From Rathayibacter sp. VKM Ac-2856 (GTDB taxonomy: Bacteria; Actinomycetota; Actinomycetes; Actinomycetales; Microbacteriaceae): a DNA stretch of 64,000 nt. The position numbers were made by a program, and so were the translations under genes. The stretch is from assembly GCF_013205055.1 (NCBI RefSeq), contig NZ_JABMLF010000004.1, forward strand, positions 248,001-312,000, given 5' to 3'. This document shows positions 8,459-16,448 of this stretch, in pieces (the first letter of the stretch is position 1; each line of letters opens with the position of its first letter). Under the pieces are notes generated by a model. It saw only the letters and a list, made by a program, of their open reading frames with translations. It searched no databases and was not told where the DNA came from.

Positions 8459-9199
8459 ATGCGCTCCACCTTCGTCCTGCTCCGCGTGCTCGTCGCGGCC
8501 GCCGTCCTCACCGCGACCACGGTGAGCTTCCTCGACTCCCACGCGTTCTGGGTCGAGGCCCGCTTCCGCGACCGCGCGACGCTCACCGCCAACTTCTTCA
8601 GCTACATCACCGTCGAGGTCTGCCTGCTCGCCGCCGTGGTCCTGCTGATCGGCGCCGTCGTCCTCGCGCGCGGCGCCCTGCCGGAACCGCGCTGGTTCGC
8701 CTGGCTGCGCGCCGGAGTCGTCACCTACATGGTCGTGATCGGCGTGGTCTACAACCTGCTGCTGCGCGGCACGGTGGTCACCGGCGCCGGGGCGGGCCAG
8801 GAGTGGACCAACGAGGTCATGCACGTCGTCGCGCCGCTCGCGCTCGTCCTCGACTGGCTCTTCGCCCCCGGCCGCCGGCGGCTCTCCTGGGCCGTCGTCC
8901 CCGCACTGCTGGCCTTCCCCGTCGCCTGGTTCGTCTACACGAGCGTCCGGGCCCCGCTGGTGTACGACCAGATGAAGCACGAGCAGGTCTGGTACCCGTA
9001 CCCGTTCCTCGATCCGCGCCTCGCCGACCCGCCGATCGTCCCCGGCGGCATGATCGCCGTCGTCTTCTACGTCGCCGCGATGACGGCGGTCTTCGCCTCG
9101 GCGGGCTGGCTGACGGTCCTGATCTCGCGGCGATCGATCGGGCAGCGCCGCAGCGTGGACCACGACGCGACGAAAGAGCCGGTCACCGCAGGTTTCTGA
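8459..9199 (+). CDS. Pr6Pr family integral membrane protein
   Basis: The protein has 246 residues and about six hydrophobic segments, including LLRVLVAAAVLTATTVSFL, VCLLAAVVLLIGAVVLA, VTYMVVIGVVYNLLL and MIAVVFYVAAMTAVF. Proline-containing motifs match the Pr6Pr membrane family: EWTNEVMHVVAPLALVLDWL in the middle, and YPYPFLDPR then PGGMIAV near the C-terminus. The function of this family is not established. A GGAAGG ribosome-binding site lies 7-12 bases before the ATG. It stands alone between murJ and trxB. Confidence 0.8.
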   Translation: MRSTFVLLRVLVAAAVLTATTVSFLDSHAFWVEARFRDRATLTANFFSYITVEVCLLAAVVLLIGAVVLARGALPEPRWFAWLRAGVVTYMVVIGVVYNLLLRGTVVTGAGAGQEWTNEVMHVVAPLALVLDWLFAPGRRRLSWAVVPALLAFPVAWFVYTSVRAPLVYDQMKHEQVWYPYPFLDPRLADPPIVPGGMIAVVFYVAAMTAVFASAGWLTVLISRRSIGQRRSVDHDATKEPVTAGF

Positions 9200-9274
9200 G
9201 GCTGCCGCCGCCGATCCGCCCCGCGACCCTGACCGCGCGCCGAGTGCCCCCGGCGCCGCGGAATAGGCCCCGCC

Positions 9275-9280
9275 TAGGAT
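9275..9280 (+). promoter_or_regulatory. Probable -10 element of the trxB-trxA promoter
   Basis: TAGGAT lies about 145 bases upstream of the trxB GTG, in the only long gap before the pair. No clear -35 is seen, which is common for GC-rich actinobacterial promoters. Confidence 0.35.
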
Positions 9281-9425
9281 GTGTTGTAGCCCCTGGAGCC
9301 CGGGAACGACAGAGCGAGCGGGTCCGGCTCCACGGCCCGGCGATCACCACCGGGTCCGGGCAGTCCCCCCGCTCCGGCACTCCGCCGGAGCAGCCCCCGC
9401 TCAGCACAGACCTCGAGGAGTTGCC

Positions 9426-10400
9426 GTGCGCGACATCGTCATCATCGGATCCGGCCCCGCAGGCTGGACGGCCGCCATCTACGCGGCGCGCGCCGATCTG
9501 AAGCCCGTCGTGGTGGCCTCGTCCGTCGAGATCGGCGGCGATCTGATGAACACCACCGACGTCGAGAACTTCCCCGGCTTCCCGGACGGCGTCCTCGGCC
9601 CGGAGCTGATGACGGCCATGCAGAAGCAGGCCGAGAAGTTCGGCGCCGACACCTTCTACGACGACGTCGTGTCCCTCGACCTCGAGGGCGAGACCAAGAC
9701 GATCCACCTCGGCTCCGGCGAGAGCATCGAGGCGAAGACCGTCGTCGTCGCGACCGGCTCGGCCTATCGCAAGCTCGGCCTGCACGACGAGGACCGCCTG
9801 TCGGGACATGGTGTCTCATGGTGCGCGACCTGCGACGGCTTCTTCTTCAAGGGCAAGACCATCGCCGTCGTCGGCGGCGGCGACTCCGCGATGGAGGAGG
9901 CGACCTTCCTCACCAAGTTCGCCGAGAAGGTCTACGTGATCCACCGCAAGGACTCGCTCCGCGCGTCGAAGGTCATGCAGAAGCGCGCCCGCGACAACGA
10001 GAAGATCGAGTTCGTCTGGAACACCGAGGTCACCGGCATCCGCGGTGAGAACCACGTCACCGGCGTCAAGCTGCGCAACACGGTCGACGGCTCGGAGTCG
10101 GCGCTCGACCTCGACGGCCTGTTCATCGCGATCGGCAACGACCCGCGCACCCACATCGTCCACGGCAAGCTCGACCTGACGACCGACGGCACGATCGCCG
10201 TCACCGGCCGCTCGTCGCAGACCTCCGTGGCGGGCGTCTTCGCCGCCGGCGACGTCATCGACCCGACCTACCGTCAGGCCGTCACCGCCGCCGCGTCGGG
10301 CACCGTCGCCGCCCTCGACGCCGAGCACTACCTCGCCGCCCTCACCGATGGCATCGCCAGCACCGAGGGCACTCCGGCCGCCGAGCTGCTCACCCTCTAA
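9426..10400 (+). CDS. trxB: Thioredoxin-disulfide reductase
   Basis: The 324-residue NADPH-dependent flavoenzyme reduces the thioredoxin encoded next door. FAD motif GSGPAGWTAA lies at 8-17, the redox-active CATC at 133-136, and the NADPH motif GGGDSAMEE just after. A C-terminal FAD-contact region reads GVFAAGDVIDPTYRQ. The GTG at 9426 is chosen because GAGGAG ends 5 bases upstream and the protein then starts directly with the first beta strand (RDIVIIGSG). An upstream in-frame extension is non-homologous. Confidence 0.97.
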   Translation: MRDIVIIGSGPAGWTAAIYAARADLKPVVVASSVEIGGDLMNTTDVENFPGFPDGVLGPELMTAMQKQAEKFGADTFYDDVVSLDLEGETKTIHLGSGESIEAKTVVVATGSAYRKLGLHDEDRLSGHGVSWCATCDGFFFKGKTIAVVGGGDSAMEEATFLTKFAEKVYVIHRKDSLRASKVMQKRARDNEKIEFVWNTEVTGIRGENHVTGVKLRNTVDGSESALDLDGLFIAIGNDPRTHIVHGKLDLTTDGTIAVTGRSSQTSVAGVFAAGDVIDPTYRQAVTAAASGTVAALDAEHYLAALTDGIASTEGTPAAELLTL

Positions 10401-10457
10401 GCCCTCCCACCAACGCACTCGAGTCGGCGCCGCCGGCTCACGAAGGAGAAAATCGTC

Positions 10458-10781
10458 ATGTCCACCGCGAAGAGCGTCACCGACGCATCGTTCCAGGCCG
10501 ATGTCCTCGACTCCGAGAAGACCGTCCTGGTCGACTTCTGGGCCGAGTGGTGCGGCCCCTGCCGCATGGTCGCCCCGATCCTCGACCAGATCTCGGCCGA
10601 GCACGGCGACAAGATCGAGATCGTCAAGCTGAACGTCGACGAGAACCCGCAGATCGCCGCGAAGTACCAGATCACCTCGATCCCGGCGATGAAGGTCTAC
10701 CAGAAGGGCGAGGTCGTCAAGACCGTCATCGGCGCCAAGCCGAAGCCCGCCCTCGAGGCCGACCTGGCCGCGTTCCTCTGA
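10458..10781 (+). CDS. trxA: Thioredoxin
   Basis: The 107-residue classical thioredoxin has the active site WCGPC with cysteines at 32 and 35. The conserved cis-proline sits in ITSIPAMKVY, and the family-typical VDENPQIAAKY region is present. It is the cytoplasmic dithiol donor regenerated by TrxB, 57 bp upstream. An AAGGAG ribosome-binding site precedes the ATG. The pair is closed by a strong hairpin about 50 bp downstream. Confidence 0.97.
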   Translation: MSTAKSVTDASFQADVLDSEKTVLVDFWAEWCGPCRMVAPILDQISAEHGDKIEIVKLNVDENPQIAAKYQITSIPAMKVYQKGEVVKTVIGAKPKPALEADLAAFL

Positions 10782-10831
10782 GTTCGGGCCCGCTCTGAGC
10801 TCAGGTCCTCCTGAGCCCAGGCCCCCCTGTC

Positions 10832-10864
10832 GAAGCCCCCGTGCCCCTGTGGCGCGGGGGCTTC
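10832..10864 (+). terminator. Hairpin terminator of trxB-trxA
   Basis: A perfect 10-bp stem, GAAGCCCCCG / CGGGGGCTTC, encloses a 13-nt loop. The tail GTCGTTC is only moderately U-rich. The same CGGGGGCTTCGTCGTTCCCA-type 3' arm and tail recur in the tRNA-Leu terminator. Confidence 0.7.
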
Positions 10865-10887
10865 GTCGTTCCCACCCCCGTGTCCAT

Positions 10888-10901
10888 GTTTCACGTGAAA
10901 C
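10888..10901. promoter_or_regulatory. parS site 1
   Basis: This is a perfect ParB-binding palindrome GTTTCACGTGAAAC, preceded by T. It lies between the trxA terminator and the aminotransferase promoter, about 10 kb from oriC. Confidence 0.93.
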
Positions 10902-10971
10902 GGCCGCAGGAGGCAGTCCACGGGCTGCGCAGTGGCGCCCCTCTCCCCCGGCTCCGCTCCGGGCCGCCGAG

Positions 10972-10977
10972 TAGTCT
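10972..10977 (+). promoter_or_regulatory. Probable -10 element for the aminotransferase gene
   Basis: TAGTCT fits TAnnnT and predicts a start near 10984. This is why the GTG at 11034, rather than an in-frame ATG at 10932 upstream of the element, is taken as the translation start. Confidence 0.4.
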
Positions 10978-11033
10978 GGACCGATCCGGCTGACGGTCGG
11001 AGGCCCCTGTCCATCGAGCGGAGCGACACCACC

Positions 11034-12338
11034 GTGATCAACGCCGGCACCAATCTCGACCCCTGGTACGACTCCTACGCGGAGCGCACGGCCGGCCTCG
11101 CGGCCAGCGAGGTCCGAGCCCTGTTCGCCGTCGCCTCCCGCCCCGAAGTCGTCTCCCTCGCCGGTGGCATGCCGTTCGTCTCCGCCCTCCCCCAGGACCT
11201 CGTCACCGGCGCGATGGCGACCGTCATGCGCGAGCAGGGCCCGGTCGCCCTGCAGTACGGCTCGGGGCAGGGCGTCCCGGTGCTGCGCGAGCAGATCCTC
11301 GAGGTGATGGCGCTCGAGGGCATCTCCGCCAGCGCCGACGACGTCGTGGTCACCACCGGCTCGCAGCACGCGCTCGAGCTCGTGTCGAAGCTGTTCCTCG
11401 ACCCCGGCGACGTGGTCCTCTCGGAGGGACCCAGCTACGTCACCGCGATGGTGATCTTCCGCTCCTACCAGGCCGAGATCGAGCACGTCGCGATGGACGA
11501 GCACGGCCTGATCCCTGAGTCGCTCCGCGAGCACATCGCGAATGTGCGTGCCGCGGGCAAGCGGATCAAGTTCCTCTACACCATCCCCACCTTCCACAAC
11601 CCGGCCGGTGTCACGCTCAGCTGGGAGCGCCGCGTCGAGATCCTCGAGATCTGCAAGAGCGAGGGCATCCTCGTCCTCGAGGACAACCCGTACGGCCTGC
11701 TGTACTTCGAGGACGTGCCGCCGAAGGCGATGCGCTCGCTCGAGGAGGACGGCGTGATCTACCTCGGCACCTTCTCCAAGACCCTCGCACCGGGATTCCG
11801 CATCGGCTGGGCACTCGCGCCGCACGCCATTCGGGAGCGGCTGATCCTCGCGAACGAGGCCGCCGTGCTCAGCCCGTCGTCCTTCAGTCAGCTCGTCATC
11901 TCCCAGTACCTGGCCACGGCGGACTGGCGGGGGCAGATCGACACCTTCCGCGGCGTCTACCGCGAGCGCAAGGAGGCGATGATCCGCGGCCTGGAGACGC
12001 ATCTGCCGGGTCTCACCTGGACGAATCCGAACGGCGGCTTCTACGTCTGGGTCACCCTCCCCGAGGAGCTCGACTCCAAGGCGATGCTCCCCCGCGCGGT
12101 GAAGGAGCTGGTCGCCTACACGCCCGGAACCGCCTTCTTCGGCAACGGCGACGGCCGCCGGAACATCCGGCTGTCGTTCTGCTACCCGACTCCGGAGCGG
12201 ATCGGTGACGGCATCCGGCGCCTCGCGACCGTCATCAACGGCGAGCTCGACCTGCTGTCCACCTTCGCCGGCACGGGTGCGCGCATGAGCGACCCAGTCG
12301 AGCAGCGTGACGCCGCCCTGCCGCCGCAGATCCTCTGA
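11034..12338 (+). CDS. PLP-dependent class I/II aminotransferase (LysN/MocR-like fold)
   Basis: The protein has 434 residues. PLP lysine motif GTFSKTLAPGFRIGW, the substrate-side YTIPTFHNPAG and the aspartate loop VLEDNPYGLL place it in the fold type I group containing 2-aminoadipate/aromatic aminotransferases. There is no N-terminal GntR domain. The substrate cannot be read from sequence. It directly precedes a D-Ala-D-Ala-ligase-like gene (32-bp gap), so a role in supplying an amino acid for a peptide-type ligation is possible but inferred. Confidence 0.88.
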   Translation: MINAGTNLDPWYDSYAERTAGLAASEVRALFAVASRPEVVSLAGGMPFVSALPQDLVTGAMATVMREQGPVALQYGSGQGVPVLREQILEVMALEGISASADDVVVTTGSQHALELVSKLFLDPGDVVLSEGPSYVTAMVIFRSYQAEIEHVAMDEHGLIPESLREHIANVRAAGKRIKFLYTIPTFHNPAGVTLSWERRVEILEICKSEGILVLEDNPYGLLYFEDVPPKAMRSLEEDGVIYLGTFSKTLAPGFRIGWALAPHAIRERLILANEAAVLSPSSFSQLVISQYLATADWRGQIDTFRGVYRERKEAMIRGLETHLPGLTWTNPNGGFYVWVTLPEELDSKAMLPRAVKELVAYTPGTAFFGNGDGRRNIRLSFCYPTPERIGDGIRRLATVINGELDLLSTFAGTGARMSDPVEQRDAALPPQIL

Positions 12339-12370
12339 CGGCACGAACCACGAGCACAAAAGGCCAGGTC

Positions 12371-13351
12371 ATGACCTCTTTCTCCAGCGCCGATCTCTCG
12401 AGCTCCGAGGAGCCCCTGGACATCGTCGTCATCAGCGGCGGCATCAGTCACGAGCGCGACGTCTCCCTGCGCTCCGGCCGCCGCGTCGCCGACCGCCTGT
12501 CCGCGATGGGGCACCGGGTCACGCACCGCGAGCCGGACGCCGGTCTGCTCGCAGCGCTGCTGAAGCAGCGCCCGGACGTCGTGTGGCCGGCCGTGCACGG
12601 TGCGAGCGGTGAGGACGGCGCGCTGCTCGGGCTGCTCGAGGCGGCGGGCTTCGCGTACGTCGGCTCGCAGACCGAGGCGGCGCGACTCGCCTGGTTCAAG
12701 CCGACGGCGAAGACACTGGTCGCGCGGGCCGGCTTCTCGACGCCCCGCTCGATCACCCTCCCCCGCGAGACGTTCCGCGAGCTCGGCGCCGCGGGCATCC
12801 TGGAGCAGGTGCAGTCGCACCTCCCCGGACCGCTCGTGGTGAAGCCCGCGCAGGGCGGGTCCGCACAGGGTGTCAGCATCGTCACCGAGCCCGGTCTGCT
12901 GTCCCGTGCGATGGTCGATGCCTACACCTACGGCGAGGTCGCACTGATCGAGCAGCAGATCCTCGGCACAGAGGTCTCGGTCGGTGTCCTCGACCTCGGC
13001 GACGGCCCCTTCGCACTCCCCCCGGTGGAGATCGCGCCGGTCGCCGGCCGCTACACCTTCGAGGCCCGCTACACCGCGGGTGAGACCCGCTTCTACACGC
13101 CCGCGCGGCTGCCGGAGGAGACGCTCGCCGAGGTCTCCCGCGTCGCGGTCGCCATCCACAAACTGCTCGGCCTCCGCCACCTCTCGCGGATCGACGTCAT
13201 CGTCGACCCCGACGGCCTCCCCTGGTTCTTCGACGCGAACGTCCTCCCCGGCATGACGGAGACCTCCCTCATCCCCCAGGCCATCGAGGCGTCCGGCCGC
13301 TACCTCGGCGACGTCTACTCCACCCTCGCCCGCCGCGCCCTCCGCCCCTGA
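12371..13351 (+). CDS. D-alanine--D-alanine ligase family protein (divergent ATP-grasp)
   Basis: The 326-residue ATP-grasp ligase has a Ddl-like N-terminus (VISGGISHERDVSLRSG), a substrate loop region AVHGASGEDGALLGLLE, an ATP-grasp LVVKPAQGGSAQGVSIV, and the C-terminal metal/substrate region FFDANVLPGMTETSLIP. Housekeeping Ddl enzymes usually read EVNTxPGMT there, so one metal-ligand position is Asp instead of Glu. The N-terminal motif also differs from the usual EHEVS. It may make D-Ala-D-Ala or a different dipeptide; a second canonical ddl elsewhere in the genome would be expected if the latter. A weak AGG-type ribosome-binding site precedes the ATG. Confidence 0.85.
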   Translation: MTSFSSADLSSSEEPLDIVVISGGISHERDVSLRSGRRVADRLSAMGHRVTHREPDAGLLAALLKQRPDVVWPAVHGASGEDGALLGLLEAAGFAYVGSQTEAARLAWFKPTAKTLVARAGFSTPRSITLPRETFRELGAAGILEQVQSHLPGPLVVKPAQGGSAQGVSIVTEPGLLSRAMVDAYTYGEVALIEQQILGTEVSVGVLDLGDGPFALPPVEIAPVAGRYTFEARYTAGETRFYTPARLPEETLAEVSRVAVAIHKLLGLRHLSRIDVIVDPDGLPWFFDANVLPGMTETSLIPQAIEASGRYLGDVYSTLARRALRP

Positions 13352-13356
13352 CCCCC

Positions 13357-13370
13357 GTTTCACGTGAAAC
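13357..13370. promoter_or_regulatory. parS site 2
   Basis: Perfect GTTTCACGTGAAAC, 6 bp after the end of the ligase gene and the first of four sites in the ligase-parB gap. Confidence 0.93.
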
Positions 13371-13391
13371 GGCTCGACAGATCCCCATCGC

Positions 13392-13405
13392 GTTTCACGT
13401 GAAAC
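13392..13405. promoter_or_regulatory. parS site 3
   Basis: Perfect GTTTCACGTGAAAC followed by A, 21 bp after site 2. Confidence 0.93.
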
Positions 13406-13429
13406 ATCTGCGACGCCCCGCCCGCCCTC

Positions 13430-13443
13430 GTTTCACGTGAAAC
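13430..13443. promoter_or_regulatory. parS site 4
   Basis: Perfect GTTTCACGTGAAAC followed by A, 24 bp after site 3. Sites 2-4 form a compact triplet. Confidence 0.93.
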
Positions 13444-13465
13444 ATCACCGTCTCCCACCCGACTC

Positions 13466-13772
13466 ATGCTGGTCGAGTAGCCGCCCCCGGCGGCGTATCG
13501 AGACCCACCCACCACTAGCGCCAGTCTCGAAACGGCGCCCCGCACCTACTCGACCACCAAGAGAGAAGCGGGCACATCCTCGACCGACATCTCACCTCAT
13601 GCTGGTCGAGTAGCCGCCACCGGCGGCGTATCGAGACCCACCCACCACGAGCGTCGGTCTCGATACGGCGCTGCGCACCTACTCGACCTGCATGGAGCGT
13701 GCACAGGCCTGTGCAGTCGGCGCGCCGCGTGATGCCGGTCGAGTAGCCGCCCCCGGCGGCGTATCGAGACCC
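13466..13772. repeat. Cluster of REP-like palindromic elements
   Basis: Three plus-oriented copies of a roughly 41-bp element (13466-13506, 13599-13639, 13732-13772) begin ATGCTGGTCGAGTAGCCGCC (ATGCCGGTCGAG in the third) and end CGTATCGAGACCC. Two minus-oriented copies (13524-13556, 13656-13688) pair with the first two as inverted tandem units. Each element is itself an imperfect palindrome. No coding sequence is credible here. With the flanking parS sites they fill the 460-bp gap between the ligase gene and parB. Confidence 0.85.
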
Positions 13773-13786
13773 GCGCAGCACCTGCC

Positions 13787-13800
13787 GTTTCACGTGAAAC
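13787..13800. promoter_or_regulatory. parS site 5
   Basis: Perfect GTTTCACGTGAAAC located 11 bp beyond the end of parB, after the last REP-like element. Confidence 0.93.
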
Positions 13801-13811
13801 GGCTCACACCA

Positions 13812-14780
13812 CTACGGTGCCAGCGACACCTCGGTCGGCTCACCGATCTCGGCGAGGATGCGGTTCAGGTCCTGGATCGTGGCGAAGTCGATGACGACCT
13901 GGCCCTTCCGTGCCCCCAGCGTCACCTTGACCCGAGTGTTCAGACGGTCGCCGAGGTGGTCCGCCACCGTCGTCAGGTGCCCGGCGTGCCCGCCCTGCTC
14001 CTCCTCCGGCTCGCGCGGAGCGGCCTTCGGAGCCTTCATCTGCGTCGCTGCAGCCTCAGCCGCACGGACCGACAGGTCCTCGTTCACGATCTTGTCGGCC
14101 AGGCGCCTCATCAGCTCCGGCGTCTCCACCGACAGCACCGCACGCGCGTGCCCCGCACTGAGCACACCCGCCGCGACGCGCGCCTGCACGTCGGCCGGCA
14201 GACGCAGCAGCCGGAGCGTGTTCGAGATCTGGGGACGCGACCGCCCGAGCCGGGTCGCCAGCGCCTCCTGCGTGATGCCGAAGTCGCTCAGCAGCTGCTG
14301 ATACGCGGACGCCTCCTCCAGCGGGTTGAGCTCAGCCCGGTGCAGGTTCTCCAGGAGCGCGTCGCGGAGCATGTTCTCGTCGGCCGTGTCCTTTACCACC
14401 GCGGGGATCGTCTTGAGCCCGGCCGCCTTCGAGGCCCGGAACCGCCGCTCCCCCATCACCAGCTCGTACTTCGCACCCTTGCGACCGGACACCGGCCGCA
14501 CCACGATCGGCTGCAGCACGCCGAACTCGCGGATGCTGTGCACGAGCTCCGCCAGCTCGTCCTGATCGAACACCGACCGGGGCTGTGCCGCGTTCGGCAC
14601 GATCTCCGAGAGCGACAGCTGAGCCAGCCGCGCTCCAGGAACCTGGACGAGATCGTCGTCCGAGTCGTTCGCACCGATCTGGTCGGGGAAGAACACGTCG
14701 ACGGGCCGCGAGCGGGTGTCGTCGCTGACGGGGATCAGGGCCCCGATGCCGCGGCCGAGTCCAGTGCGCTTGGTCGCCAT
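13812..14780 (-). CDS. parB: Chromosome partitioning protein ParB
   Basis: The 322-residue CTPase clamp loads at parS and spreads to organise the origin. It has an N-terminal RGIGALIP motif for ParA interaction, the CTP-binding GERRFRASK box, an ENLHRAELNPLEEA motif, and a central helix-turn-helix (GITQEALATRLGRSRPQISNT split across two helices). A C-terminal dimerisation domain follows an Ala/Pro-rich linker. The ATG overlaps the parA stop by one base (TGATG), so the pair is one operon. Six parS sites lie within 5 kb. Confidence 0.97.
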   Translation of the reverse strand: MATKRTGLGRGIGALIPVSDDTRSRPVDVFFPDQIGANDSDDDLVQVPGARLAQLSLSEIVPNAAQPRSVFDQDELAELVHSIREFGVLQPIVVRPVSGRKGAKYELVMGERRFRASKAAGLKTIPAVVKDTADENMLRDALLENLHRAELNPLEEASAYQQLLSDFGITQEALATRLGRSRPQISNTLRLLRLPADVQARVAAGVLSAGHARAVLSVETPELMRRLADKIVNEDLSVRAAEAAATQMKAPKAAPREPEEEQGGHAGHLTTVADHLGDRLNTRVKVTLGARKGQVVIDFATIQDLNRILAEIGEPTEVSLAP

Positions 14781-15724
14781 CAGCGGGCCTCTCCTTCAGT
14801 CGTAGCGGCGGCCGTCTTCGGGACGCCACGTCGGGCGATCTCCGCAGCGGCCTCGAGGTAGGCGAGCGAGCCGGACGACTGCGGGTCGTAGCTGATCACG
14901 CTCTGCCCGTAGGACGGCGCCTCCGAGATGCGCACGTTCCGCGGGATCACGGCGCGCAGCACCTCCTTCGGGAAGTGCTCACGCACATCCGCGGCGACCT
15001 GGTTCGACAGATTGGTCCGCCCGTCGAACATCGTCAGCAGGATCGTCGAGACCGCGAGGTTCGGGTTCAGGTGCCGCTCGATCAGATCGATGTTCTTCAG
15101 CAGCTGGCTGAGACCCTCGAGCGCGTAGTACTCGCACTGGATCGGGATCAGCACCTCGCGCGCGGCGACGAAGGCGTTGATGGTCAGCAGGCCGAGCGAG
15201 GGCGGGCAGTCGATGAAGACGTAGTCGAACGGCTCGTCCATCGCCTTGAGCATCCGATCGAGCGCGCGGCGGAGGCGCTGCTCGCGGGCGACGAGCGAGA
15301 CCAGCTCGATCTCGGCGCCGGCGAGGTGGATCGTCGCGGGAACGCCGTACAGCGACGCGAATTCCGGGCTCTTCTGCACGACATCGGCCAAGGGAGTGTC
15401 GTTGACGATGACGTCGTAGACGCTCGCCGTCTCGGCGCGATGCTCGATCCCCAGCGCGGTCGACGCGTTCCCCTGCGGATCGAGGTCGATCACGAGGACT
15501 TTCGCATCGCCCCGAGCCAGACCGGCCGCGAGGTTCACGGTCGTCGTCGTCTTTCCGACGCCGCCCTTCTGGTTCGAGATCGTGATCACGCGCGTCGTCT
15601 CGGGCTTCGGCAGCGGCTGCGCGTTGAGCAGGGCTCGCCGGCGGGTCATGTCCGCGATCTCGCGAGCGAGCGGAGTCGAGGAGTCGAATCCTCCGGTCAG
15701 TCCGGCGGGGTCGGATCGTTTCAC
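14780..15724 (-). CDS. parA: Chromosome partitioning ATPase ParA
   Basis: The 314-residue protein has the deviant Walker A KGGVGKTT at 53-60, Walker A' DLDPQGNAS, and Walker B VFIDCPPS. It drives segregation of ParB-parS complexes. The GTG start (15722-15724) has GAAGG 7 bases upstream on the transcript, and both start codon and spacer lie inside parS site 6. An internal ATG near 15648 would give a shorter protein but lacks a better ribosome-binding site. The first 45 residues are a non-conserved extension. Confidence 0.96.
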   Translation of the reverse strand: MKRSDPAGLTGGFDSSTPLAREIADMTRRRALLNAQPLPKPETTRVITISNQKGGVGKTTTTVNLAAGLARGDAKVLVIDLDPQGNASTALGIEHRAETASVYDVIVNDTPLADVVQKSPEFASLYGVPATIHLAGAEIELVSLVAREQRLRRALDRMLKAMDEPFDYVFIDCPPSLGLLTINAFVAAREVLIPIQCEYYALEGLSQLLKNIDLIERHLNPNLAVSTILLTMFDGRTNLSNQVAADVREHFPKEVLRAVIPRNVRISEAPSYGQSVISYDPQSSGSLAYLEAAAEIARRGVPKTAAATTEGEAR

Positions 15725-15731
15725 GTGAAAC
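15718..15731. promoter_or_regulatory. parS site 6, overlapping the parA start codon
   Basis: Perfect GTTTCACGTGAAAC; the GTG within it is the parA start codon on the minus strand. ParB bound here would cover the translation start region of its own operon. Confidence 0.92.
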
Positions 15732-15813
15732 CTTCGCTCAGCGGGTGGAAGTGGGGCAGCACCGAGGGACCGACGATCGAGGACTCAGGAGATCACGTGC
15801 GACGTCGTGGCGA

Positions 15814-16443
15814 TCATCCCACTGTAGCTCGGACGACCCGCGTCACCTCGGAGAGCACGCCGTCGCCGAGGACGACGACCTCGGGCGGAGAGAGCTTGAA
15901 GCGCCGGATCTGCTTCGCCGCCGCCTCGATCTCCTTCTCGGCGTTCACGCCCTTGAGCAGGACGAGCTCGCCACCCGGCCGCAGCAGCGGGGCCGTCAGC
16001 GGGATGAGCTTCGACAGGGCGCTGACCGCGCGCGCCGTCACCTGATCGAGCGGCTCCGGAAGCCGGACCTCCTCGGCCCGGGCTCGCAGAACCGAAACAT
16101 TCTCGAGTTCGAGAACGTCGACCTGCTCCTGGAGCCAGAGCACGCGGCGCTCCATCGGCTCGATCAGCACGAACCGCACGTCCGGCCGCACGATGCCCAG
16201 GACGACGCCGGGAAGGCCGGCACCACTGCCGACATCACCCACGAGCCCCGGACGCAGCAGAGGGGCCACCAGGGCGCTGTTGAGCACGTGCCGCGTCCAC
16301 AGGCGCGGAAGCTCCAGCGGACCGATCAGGCCGCGCTCCTCGCCCTCCCGGGCGAGCGCCTCCGTGAAGCGCCGGAGGACGGGGAGCCGCTCCCCCGCGA
16401 TCGTCGCGGCGGCAGCGGGCTCCGGCTCGAGGGTCGGCTCCAC
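15814..16443 (-). CDS. rsmG: 16S rRNA (guanine527-N7)-methyltransferase RsmG
   Basis: The 209-residue SAM-dependent methyltransferase has SAM motif I GDVGSGAGLPGVVLG, preceded by the family-typical WTRHVLNSALV (usually LWxRHxLNS). The TARAVSALSKLIPLTAPLL region is also diagnostic of RsmG (GidB). It methylates G527 of 16S rRNA, a position whose loss gives low-level streptomycin resistance. The GTG start lies 5 bp after the jag stop, in the conserved block jag-rsmG-parA-parB. Confidence 0.95.
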   Translation of the reverse strand: MEPTLEPEPAAAATIAGERLPVLRRFTEALAREGEERGLIGPLELPRLWTRHVLNSALVAPLLRPGLVGDVGSGAGLPGVVLGIVRPDVRFVLIEPMERRVLWLQEQVDVLELENVSVLRARAEEVRLPEPLDQVTARAVSALSKLIPLTAPLLRPGGELVLLKGVNAEKEIEAAAKQIRRFKLSPPEVVVLGDGVLSEVTRVVRATVG

Positions 16444-16448
16444 GGCGC

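Noticed and set aside
13352-13811. CRISPR array
   Set aside because: The repeats alternate in orientation, are imperfect palindromes of the REP type and lack uniform spacers; no cas genes are present.
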